Below are positions 8,015 through 15,296 of a stretch of 64,000 nt of DNA, piece after piece; within the stretch, counting starts at the first letter, position 1; the number at the start of each line of letters is the position of its first letter. The DNA comes from Mucilaginibacter inviolabilis (GTDB taxonomy: Bacteria > Bacteroidota > Bacteroidia > Sphingobacteriales > Sphingobacteriaceae). The DNA lies in contig NZ_JAANAT010000005.1 in assembly GCF_011089895.1 (NCBI RefSeq), forward strand, positions 372,001-436,000, given 5' to 3'. The notes under the pieces are model-generated. The model saw only the letters and a list, made by a program, of their open reading frames with translations. It made no database searches and was not told the origin of the DNA. A program made the position numbers and the translations under genes.

Positions 8015-8446
8015 TTAATTATTGATTATGTTAATTTTAATAGCAGCACCATATAAATCGGATATTAAGTATGAAACACGTGCGATTTTCCCCGCTATGT
8101 TAACTTTACCAACTTTGGTGCGAGTTTCACTGATTTTTTTATTGTTTATTAGATGTGATTCTGTTTCAATGGTTAGCCCTTCACCTAAAATAAGAGGCAG
8201 ACTGTCAACAAAAACGGGGTCATTCAGAACCAATGTGATCCAAATATTCTCATTCCTGAACGCAATCTCAAGATAATCAAATAGCCATGGCCCAATCGGA
8301 AATTTTTTGAATTTATAATGATCATCCCAAATTTCTTCATAAGTAAATTGATGAATGTTGATTTGTGAAAAACCATTATTCACGATAACGGAATTGATTA
8401 AATCATTGCTTTTTACTGCACTTATAAATTCGGTATCTTCCAGCAT
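8015..8446 (-). CDS. Hypothetical cytoplasmic protein next to secreted toxin-like gene
   Basis: A 143-residue soluble protein without signal peptide, with mixed alpha/beta character (FTYEEIWDDHYKFKKFPIG, ITLVLNDPVFVDSLPLILG). Its start lies two bases after the stop of the large lipoprotein gene 8449-9807 and its own stop lies six bases before the next start, so the three are almost certainly cotranscribed. Size, cytoplasmic character and position directly after a secreted multidomain protein are what an immunity protein would show. I do not recognise a named immunity family. An opposite-strand frame at 8022-8276 is a shadow. Confidence 0.6.
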   Translation of the reverse strand: MLEDTEFISAVKSNDLINSVIVNNGFSQINIHQFTYEEIWDDHYKFKKFPIGPWLFDYLEIAFRNENIWITLVLNDPVFVDSLPLILGEGLTIETESHLINNKKISETRTKVGKVNIAGKIARVSYLISDLYGAAIKINIINN

Positions 8447-8448
8447 AT

Positions 8449-9807
8449 TTAATTACAACTTCCCCCGGAGAGCGACTTAGTATAAGATCTTACTGATACC
8501 GTTCCATAATTATTGTTATATGAAACTCTTCCTCCGTATGCTTGGATTTCGTTTTTCAAAAGGTTATAGTATCGGGTTAACATCGCTTGACTTTCAGTAT
8601 TAGTTGAAGGAGGGCGTGATGATTCTACCTGACTTTCAAGAATTTCTTCCGCAGCATCTTTTGCACGTGCCGTCAACTGAGCGGCTTTACCTGCTGAAAT
8701 AACTTCTCCATTAGCACGTATTCTGGGGAATTCAAAATAAAGAACTTTTGAAAAAGTACCTCGGTAATAATCGACATGAAGCGTATTATTAGCTTGCCAT
8801 TCCGTAATGAAATCAAATCTCAAGTCCGTTACGCCACAAACTTGATAATCTCCGAGAACCGTAGGAACATATCCCCAAGATTCGCAATTCGAAGGAAAAT
8901 CAGGGTCTCGTTGACCGTTTAATTGCCCGATCCCATCTTCACTATTATAGCTACTATTCCCAGAAGGACTACCAGTTGATCCCCCTCCTGTACTACCACC
9001 CGGTGGAGGGTTTGTAGGAGGATTGGGTGGAAATCCACCGCCGCCGCCCGGATTACCGCCTGTCGGAGTTCCTGAGATAACTACCTCAGAAAGCGTGCCA
9101 CCAAAGCCACTGCCGCTTGCAAGGCCGCTACCACTGGCATCCTGAACTCTTAGTCTTCCATCCGGGGTATATAAATAAGTGATTTCTTGATATACTGCAA
9201 TTCCATTCGCATCTAAGCTATATTTACTTAGATAGATATCCTTGCTGTGGGTTGATTTTGCAATGGTTATATTATTCTGTTTAATGTTTCCGTTTTCGTA
9301 TACCGCTCCTTCAGTCCATCTGAAGTTTAAATCACACTGTATAATCGCTCCATTGAAACCTACAATGATGTTGCTATGGAAGTTTTTAATCAGATTATCT
9401 AGTTCATGGTCGACGGGGTAATTAAAACCAACAAATTCTATAATTTTGCCATCGGTGATCTGGTTATTATTAGCTTCAAATACATATAATCGTCTTATAT
9501 TTATTGATCTGTTGCTCACATGATCTTCAATCGTCGGCACAGCGATAAATTTAGTGCCGGGCTTAGAATCAATTGTCCAGGAATCCTTCCATTGAGGCTT
9601 TAGGGTAACAAAATTTTCGGTCTTTTGGTTAATAGCTGCACTTTGGGCAACTATTTTGTCATTCCAAATCTTTGCAGATTCTAAAAGATCTGCTGAAACG
9701 TTAGGGTGGTCATTTACTACTAAATTATTGATCTCTTTTCGACAAGCAAAAATCAATAAACATAAGGTGAAAAGAACGGTGATAAAGGATAAGGTTCGCT
9801 TTTTCAT
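8449..9807 (-). CDS. Secreted lipoprotein with Gly/Pro-rich linker and distinct C-terminal domain
   Basis: A 452-residue protein beginning with a lipoprotein signal peptide (cysteine at 22 in LLIFACRKE). Residues about 25-230 form a first domain with repeated beta-type segments. Residues about 240-295 are a low-complexity linker of G, P, S and T (GGNPGGGGGFPPNPP). The last 150 residues form a separate domain containing CESWGYVP, an Ala/Lys-rich helix (AAQLTARAKDAAEEIL) and a Ser/Tyr-rich end with a terminal GGSCN. N-terminal anchor, flexible linker and unrelated C-terminal domain, followed two bases later by a small cytoplasmic gene, is the layout of Bacteroidota polymorphic toxins. No toxin family or catalytic motif is recognised, so this is a structural analogy. 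A surface structural lipoprotein is an alternative. Confidence 0.65.
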   Translation of the reverse strand: MKKRTLSFITVLFTLCLLIFACRKEINNLVVNDHPNVSADLLESAKIWNDKIVAQSAAINQKTENFVTLKPQWKDSWTIDSKPGTKFIAVPTIEDHVSNRSINIRRLYVFEANNNQITDGKIIEFVGFNYPVDHELDNLIKNFHSNIIVGFNGAIIQCDLNFRWTEGAVYENGNIKQNNITIAKSTHSKDIYLSKYSLDANGIAVYQEITYLYTPDGRLRVQDASGSGLASGSGFGGTLSEVVISGTPTGGNPGGGGGFPPNPPTNPPPGGSTGGGSTGSPSGNSSYNSEDGIGQLNGQRDPDFPSNCESWGYVPTVLGDYQVCGVTDLRFDFITEWQANNTLHVDYYRGTFSKVLYFEFPRIRANGEVISAGKAAQLTARAKDAAEEILESQVESSRPPSTNTESQAMLTRYYNLLKNEIQAYGGRVSYNNNYGTVSVRSYTKSLSGGSCN

Positions 9808-9976
9808 CTAAGATTGCGTTAAATTTTTAATAAATTACAGGATATGCAGGTGTTATTGTTCTGAGAATGCCATTATCGACATAATGAGTAGCAGGAGTAA
9901 TAAAATTTCATAAGATGCAGGCTATTGGTTATGACTAAGTTATAGTTTATTTTATTAAGTACAAATATTAAAAAAA

Positions 9977-10150
9977 TTAATATCTAATATTAGGATTAAA
10001 CAATTCGTTGTTTTGCCCCTGCCCTAAAAAGAAATCATTTAATCGCATTGAGGCTAAATTATAAAATCGAACTGCAACTATTAAATTAGTAATGATAACA
10101 ATCGACAATAAGATTATTCCTATCCGTTCCTTGTTTAAATATTTGCTCAT
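9977..10150 (-). CDS. Small single-pass membrane protein, 57 residues
   Basis: A 57-codon frame from an ATG at 10150 to TAA at 9977. The product starts MSKYLNKERIG, then one clear transmembrane helix (IILLSIVIITNLIVAV, about residues 12-27), then a short polar tail. It begins 21 bases after the stop of the 430-residue membrane transferase on the same strand, so cotranscription is likely. Positive residues before the helix predict an N-in topology. It may be an accessory subunit of that transferase. Family unknown; it is short, so coding status rests on composition and position. Confidence 0.55.
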   Translation of the reverse strand: MSKYLNKERIGIILLSIVIITNLIVAVRFYNLASMRLNDFFLGQGQNNELFNPNIRY

Positions 10151-10171
10151 TTTTTTTGATTTGTTTTATTT

Positions 10172-11464
10172 TTAAGGGTTTTTGCAATCGCTTCTATGCT
10201 CCATTACTGTTTTGATTTTCCTTTTTAATGTAATCGAATTTTCCCATACGAATGAATGATTATGAGTGTAGAAAGCAAAAAAACAGGTATAAATAACCGA
10301 CATTCCCAAAACATAGCTCCTAAAGGATAATATCGAATTAGCTTTAACAATTATAGATGCTAATATAAAATAAATGCCAATGGACGACAGATAAGCATAC
10401 CTATCGGCTATAGCCGAATATCTTGCCAGAGAAAATAGATTGCTTACGACTAGTATGTGTATCAAAAAAAATAAAGTACCAAAAAATATCCATTTTCTTA
10501 ATAGAAAGCGTTTCAAACAAAACAATGCCACAGGGATGAAAAACGGATATGCCCAAAGCCACATAGGTGGTTTTTCTCCTATTTGAAAAGGATATGGATA
10601 GACATATGATAAATTTACCGGGATAAATATTTTGGTAAAATATTCAGAAATAGTGTAAAAAAATAAAAACATTCTGTCGGTAATTGGATAAAATTTTCCG
10701 CCTCCAAATACAACCATACCTTGTGATTGCAAACTAGCCAATGCGAAAAGTAAGGATAATACCACAAAGGGCAGCTTTTCATACCACACAATGCCTTCCT
10801 TGAAATCCCGTTTGTACACAAAATCAATTAGCAGCATACATACCGGCATAGTCACAGCCTGTTCTTTTGCTCCAAAGGATATTATAAAACCAATAATAAC
10901 CAGATAGAAGTAAATATTTTTCTTCGTATTGATATATTTAATGTAGCTGATCAACGACATCAGATAAAACATAGCATACAAGAGTACTTTTGATGCAGAA
11001 ACCCATGCAACAGGCTCCAGATTTACCGGTGCACATGCAAAAAAAATAGTTGTAAAAAACGCAACTTGTGCATTTTTTATTGCAGTATATGAAAACAAGG
11101 CCGTACTGATTTTACCAACAAATTTGTAAACAAGTGCGGCGTTTATTAAATGTATAACAAACCCACCAATGTGGTAATACATTGGATTATAATCAAAATT
11201 TTCAAAGATTAAGGAATAATATAATTGATTTACCGGAGCATATTGGCCATGATAGAATTCTGTTATTATAGCATATAGGTTTTTTCTGGCTAGTCCATCT
11301 TCAGTATAATGATTGGTTACGAAAGTTTGATCATCCCATCCTATAACAAAGCTGAAGTTATGAACCGGCCAAAATATCGCCATTAAAAGGATGGTGATAA
11401 CCAGTAAATGAAACCAGTTAAAATGCTTTGTGTATAACTCAAAAACTTTAGAAGAGTAAGCCAT
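10172..11464 (-). CDS. TMTC-like membrane glycosyltransferase (GT-C fold)
   Basis: A 430-residue polytopic protein with about ten hydrophobic segments. The first loop carries GWDDQTFVTNHY (D44-D45), the acidic pair typical of GT-C transferases. Later motifs APVNLEPVAWVSASK, GAKEQAVTMP and ADRYAYLSSIG are those of the TMTC/protein O-mannosyltransferase-like family with DUF1736. Bacterial members usually extend into C-terminal TPRs; this one stops soon after the last membrane helix. Family knowledge suggests transfer of a sugar from a lipid-linked donor to a protein or glycan outside the inner membrane. It lies in the cassette next to two other GT-C genes and a 57-residue membrane protein. Substrate is not predictable from sequence. 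Confidence 0.7.
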   Translation of the reverse strand: MAYSSKVFELYTKHFNWFHLLVITILLMAIFWPVHNFSFVIGWDDQTFVTNHYTEDGLARKNLYAIITEFYHGQYAPVNQLYYSLIFENFDYNPMYYHIGGFVIHLINAALVYKFVGKISTALFSYTAIKNAQVAFFTTIFFACAPVNLEPVAWVSASKVLLYAMFYLMSLISYIKYINTKKNIYFYLVIIGFIISFGAKEQAVTMPVCMLLIDFVYKRDFKEGIVWYEKLPFVVLSLLFALASLQSQGMVVFGGGKFYPITDRMFLFFYTISEYFTKIFIPVNLSYVYPYPFQIGEKPPMWLWAYPFFIPVALFCLKRFLLRKWIFFGTLFFLIHILVVSNLFSLARYSAIADRYAYLSSIGIYFILASIIVKANSILSFRSYVLGMSVIYTCFFAFYTHNHSFVWENSITLKRKIKTVMEHRSDCKNP

Positions 11465-11550
11465 TAACGGTGAAAGGTTTATAATATGAAGTTAGTTTTT
11501 TTCGATATTAGTACAAATAAATTTATTATTTAATACCAAATCTAATATCA

Positions 11551-13095
11551 ATGTTCAATTTGGGATATATCCTTCACAATCGAAAAAAGACTTTTGTACT
11601 TCTCTTGATCGGTGTTTTTATATTGTTTTTTTGGTGTTCCTGGACTTATAAGTTAGATATATTACCCGGTTTACATGGTGATGAGGCATGGTCAGGATTA
11701 AAAGCGGATCACTTTATCAAACATTCCTTCGACCAAATCACCGGAATGAATCATTATTCAGGAATTTTACAGGCAAGCTTGACCCAAGCCGTCTTTAGTT
11801 TTTTTCCCATGAAAGTATTTTATCTCAGGATAGGCGGCGCTTTATTTAACCTTTTGGGATTAATCATTATATGCAGCACCTTGTTACGCCATAAGCATTA
11901 TTACAGTGCTTTAGCTTTTTTAGCAATTTTTAGTCAATCTGCACTTTACTTAACATCGCCGAGGGTAGCCTGGGAGGTCAATACATTCACGTTATTTTTT
12001 CTCTCATTGTTGCTTGTTTCAGCAATCAATATTTATAAAAACAGTCCTCATAGAAGATTTTGGGTATTCATCCTGTTACTTACTAATATCTTGGGCACTT
12101 ATAATCATATTATTTTTTCGGCTGTTCCTATATCCATTTTTATTGGGTTATGTTTATGGACCTTATACGGAGGTGATTCTAGTGTTAAAAACCTGATAAT
12201 TGTGTTTGGTATCAGTATTGGAAATATAATTACATTATTTTTTTTGATGAAGTTTTTCCAATTCCCAATCTTATTATTCATTCGTTTTATCCCATTTGTC
12301 GTTGGTGGAGTGCTAATTGCTGAGTATTGGCTATTAAACAAGCTTTCTGATATTTCTTTAAAACTTCCGCCACCTAACTACTTTCAATTTTCAATCAAAG
12401 TTTTACTCCTGACCTCCATATTGCTTTTTTTTATATTCCATGGAAAAGCTTTTTTTGAAGTTCTAACAGGATATAAAATTTTTCTCCAAAACTATTCGTA
12501 CGAAAGCTCCTTCCTTTTCCGTGCTTTGTTTATTGCATGTGCAGTCGTATTTATCTTTTATCTTTTTAAATATCTATGGCAAGATTTTCAGAATAGTGGA
12601 TCTTCACTATATGCATTTTTGATAATTACGTATTTAGGCGTAATCAATCTGTACACAGTAAAAACATCTTTCAGGTATTATCTCGTGATTTATGCTCTTG
12701 TTGGTATTTATATGGCGTTTAAGTTGAGTGTTAATGTTAAAGGGGCAATCCCGTTAATCATCACGCTGGTTTTATCTTTTGGTCTAATGAATACTATTCA
12801 ATTAGAGGTTTTTACAAGCAAAGAAACGCAGATACGAGCAGTTAACTTCAGAATAGGGAATGGTCAGATTGAAACTTCCGCCCATTTTTTACCCAAAGAG
12901 CCTTTGCTACATTTCCTTCGAAATAACAGGGTTGGTTATATTAATTATCTTAATGATAATTCATATTTTCTGGTTTTGCCTATTGAATTTTATAAATTGA
13001 ACCGGTCTTGGAAGGAAGATATAAATAACAAAATATCTGTTGATTATGATTATGTCAATTATAGGAATGGATATATTTACTATTTAGAGCACTAA
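11551..13095 (+). CDS. GT39/PMT-like membrane glycosyltransferase
   Basis: A 514-residue protein with an N-terminal membrane anchor and about 10-12 hydrophobic segments. The first periplasmic loop holds LHGDEAWSGL (D44-E45), the acidic motif of GT39/ArnT/PMT-like transferases, followed by HYSGILQAS. The C-terminal 90 residues are soluble (from about 420). It is divergent from the TMTC-like gene (about 86 bases between starts) and convergent with 13096-14625, with the two stop codons directly adjacent. Expected activity is sugar transfer from a polyprenyl-phosphate donor at the periplasmic face. The acceptor is unknown. Confidence 0.68.
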   Translation: MFNLGYILHNRKKTFVLLLIGVFILFFWCSWTYKLDILPGLHGDEAWSGLKADHFIKHSFDQITGMNHYSGILQASLTQAVFSFFPMKVFYLRIGGALFNLLGLIIICSTLLRHKHYYSALAFLAIFSQSALYLTSPRVAWEVNTFTLFFLSLLLVSAINIYKNSPHRRFWVFILLLTNILGTYNHIIFSAVPISIFIGLCLWTLYGGDSSVKNLIIVFGISIGNIITLFFLMKFFQFPILLFIRFIPFVVGGVLIAEYWLLNKLSDISLKLPPPNYFQFSIKVLLLTSILLFFIFHGKAFFEVLTGYKIFLQNYSYESSFLFRALFIACAVVFIFYLFKYLWQDFQNSGSSLYAFLIITYLGVINLYTVKTSFRYYLVIYALVGIYMAFKLSVNVKGAIPLIITLVLSFGLMNTIQLEVFTSKETQIRAVNFRIGNGQIETSAHFLPKEPLLHFLRNNRVGYINYLNDNSYFLVLPIEFYKLNRSWKEDINNKISVDYDYVNYRNGYIYYLEH

Positions 13096-14625
13096 CTATT
13101 TAAACTCATAAACAAAGATCTGTGAATTATTTAGCGAAGGTTTATAGAAATTATAAATCATTGTAGTCAACTCAGGGATGTTTTGATAAACTTTTATCAG
13201 ACCTATACTTTTCATAAATCTAAGCGACTGGGGGCCTGTAATATCGTTTTTATAAATTATTAAGAGATTTTTGTATTGCCGCTTTTTATGTTCTAAAAGG
13301 TCGGATTGCCAAATAGTAGTTATCCGGTCGATGTGTAGCCCCGAACTACTATAGTAGGAATTTTTGGGTATTACCCAATCAACATATGGGTTAATACCTC
13401 CATTCATTATTAGATTAGTCTTATCCTCTTTATAATTTCTGTGAATATATTCAGTAACTACCGTTTCGTTTAATCCAGCACCTGTAGATGCTATTGCGAA
13501 AAGACCGACAATGTTAATAACGAAGAACAAGCTCCAGATAAAGCCGATTACATATTTTTCATGAGTCGGCTTGAGTTTTATCCGGATTATATTTTTATAA
13601 AGTTTTTGGTAGGACAAGATTAATAATAAGGGGGAGAGATTAACTAAGGGGAATAAAAATCTTAACTCCTTGTGGGGAATTATTGAATGAATAATTATAA
13701 ATGGTATAATAACCCAAAATAGCAAGTTTTTAGCATCGTAATACAAAAGTGTAAAAAAGGCAATAATAATTAATATACCGAACAAGATGCTAGGAGCATT
13801 TAGAATGTAAAGAGCATATTGATAAAATGGAGAGGTTCCGAACTTATTAGAGACACCCTGAATTAAATTTACATAAAAATAATTATAAATAGAAAATGTG
13901 AATTTACCATACAGCCAATAGTCTATAACCAGCCCTGTAGCCATTACCAATAAAACGGCAAGCAGGATTGTTAAGAAGTTCTGAATTTTGATCTTTTTGA
14001 CAAAAACAAACCAAAAGAGAATGCCTATAACAAAAAGAGCGGATTGGTATCTGAAAATTATTGAAATACCAAGAAGTAAGCCAATAATGAAATATGATTT
14101 CTTGTATTCCTGATAACGATATTTTTGTATGGCTGTTAAAGTCAGCATTAAGAATAGTCCTGACCAAGTCTCGGACGAAAAACGAATATTTATATAAGGT
14201 AAAAACCATAACAGGTAAGACAAAAAGATAAAGTATACCTGTAAAGATTTGGCAACACATGGCCTATAAGCCTCAATAAACTGCCTTATTACAATTACTG
14301 AAAATATAGCAGTAACAGCTCGAAGTAAAAACGCGAGGTCATAACCATCAGTTACTTTTAAATACCCAAACAACTTAAACAACACGTAACAGATCATTGG
14401 CTGTAATCCAGATCGTATTTCTGATCTAAATTCCCAGGCCAGTCTGTCAACTGGCAGTAAGCCAAGTTTATAATTTGCAAATTCAATAATTTGATAGTGT
14501 TCATCTGGCTGGATGTAACCAGAACTTTTGAAAGCCACAAACAAATAGAATAGCAATACTATAAAAACGAAAAAATTTGTTTTTTTTGTTTGGGGTATAA
14601 ACATACTTGAAGATATTCCTTTCAT
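13096..14625 (-). CDS. GT22-like (Alg9/PIG-B-type) mannosyltransferase
   Basis: A 509-residue polytopic protein. The first loop has GYIQPDEHYQIIEFA (D41-E42), the hallmark of GT22 mannosyltransferases of the Alg9/PIG-B type. It is followed by WEFRSEIRSGLQP, similar to the EYRSxxRS loop of that family, and by alternating membrane segments up to about 400. The rest is a soluble C-terminal region ending YEFK. It is read toward the 514-residue gene and ends on the base after that gene's stop, without room for a terminator between them. Together with its neighbours it forms a three-member set of GT-C enzymes, probably for a surface glycan or glycoprotein. Specificity cannot be inferred. Confidence 0.7.
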   Translation of the reverse strand: MKGISSSMFIPQTKKTNFFVFIVLLFYLFVAFKSSGYIQPDEHYQIIEFANYKLGLLPVDRLAWEFRSEIRSGLQPMICYVLFKLFGYLKVTDGYDLAFLLRAVTAIFSVIVIRQFIEAYRPCVAKSLQVYFIFLSYLLWFLPYINIRFSSETWSGLFLMLTLTAIQKYRYQEYKKSYFIIGLLLGISIIFRYQSALFVIGILFWFVFVKKIKIQNFLTILLAVLLVMATGLVIDYWLYGKFTFSIYNYFYVNLIQGVSNKFGTSPFYQYALYILNAPSILFGILIIIAFFTLLYYDAKNLLFWVIIPFIIIHSIIPHKELRFLFPLVNLSPLLLILSYQKLYKNIIRIKLKPTHEKYVIGFIWSLFFVINIVGLFAIASTGAGLNETVVTEYIHRNYKEDKTNLIMNGGINPYVDWVIPKNSYYSSSGLHIDRITTIWQSDLLEHKKRQYKNLLIIYKNDITGPQSLRFMKSIGLIKVYQNIPELTTMIYNFYKPSLNNSQIFVYEFK

Positions 14626-14778
14626 TACTTAAGTGTCTTCAATCAATAATACTAAATATTTTTATCCTTTTTATATACAGAAGAGGCGTTTATACCTTTT
14701 ATAGTAGATGTTGTTTTGATAGAAACTCAAAAATCTAGGAAAAACGATTTATTTTGATTTTAAGTGAGATCTATTCGT

Positions 14779-15014
14779 ATTAGGAATCGAACGAAAATGG
14801 TAAATTTCAAAATAGAGCAAGATTTCCGTTCTTTTTTTATTTGAAGGGGGAAACTATAGGGGAAATATACCAACGAATTTACTGTCTTAGCTCAATATAA
14901 TTTCCTTAATTATAATCACTCAAATAACGTTCAATCAGGAATATCAAAAGAGGTCATTTGAGTTCAAACAGCTTCAAATCCATTCAAATAAATTTCCCCT
15001 ATAGTTTCCCCCTT
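14779..15014. repeat. Direct repeat copy 2 with 23-bp inverted arms, next to tRNA-Arg
   Basis: From 14779 to about 15004 this matches the repeat at 6404-6637, in the same orientation, with scattered substitutions. A core-like word, TTAGGAATCGAACGAAA, lies at 14780-14796. A 23-base G-rich word at 14844-14866 recurs as a perfect inverted copy at 14992-15014, with 125 bases between. In copy 1 the right arm is cut short after CCTATAG. Paired arms beside a core are the pattern of integrase arm-binding sites. The tRNA-Arg terminator begins six bases after the right arm. Repeat and arms are seen; their role in integration is inferred. Confidence 0.7.
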
Positions 15015-15019
15015 AACGC

Positions 15020-15052
15020 AAAAAAGCCAGTAATTCCTCATAATTACTGGCT
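15020..15052 (-). terminator. Rho-independent terminator of tRNA-Arg
   Basis: On the minus strand AGCCAGTAATT pairs with AATTACTGGCT around a short loop, and a run of six T follows. It starts about eight bases past the 3' end of the tRNA-Arg gene, as expected for that transcript. Confidence 0.85.
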
Positions 15053-15059
15053 TCTTAGT

Positions 15060-15130
15060 GGTCCCGACGAGAATCGAACTCATATCTAGAGTTTAGGAAA
15101 CTCCTATTCTATCCGTTGAACTACGGGACC
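15060..15130 (-). tRNA. tRNA-Arg (anticodon CCU)
   Basis: Read on the minus strand, the 71-base sequence folds as a tRNA: acceptor GGTCCCG pairing with CGGGACC, anticodon arm GGAGT-TTCCTAA-ACTCT with anticodon CCT, and T-arm containing GTTCGATTC. CCA is not encoded. It decodes AGG arginine codons. It marks the border between AT-rich accessory DNA on its 3' side and core genes on its 5' side. Its T-arm, 15067-15081 on the plus strand, matches 13 of 15 bases of the core-like site at 6394-6416 (as the inverse complement), so it is a likely attB. Confidence 0.93.
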
Positions 15131-15230
15131 TTTATGGATTTGCAGGATGTACATCCGCAAACAGTTTGCAAAGGTGCAAATTATCAGCGAAAAATCACAC
15201 CCTCATATGCAAATTTGTTACTACCTTATC

Positions 15231-15296
15231 TATGCATCCGCACATCTGAAACCGCGCAGCCCCCAACGGAGTTAATCTGCATATCCGCACATCTAA
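15231..15296. repeat. GCACATC word repeat between tRNA-Arg and metG
   Basis: The words GCATCCGCACATCTGAA and GCATATCCGCACATCTAAT occur here about 36 bases apart. Related words are packed upstream of recQ (40525-40583). This looks like a short dispersed intergenic repeat family of the genome. No gene or RNA is visible in it. Confidence 0.5.
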
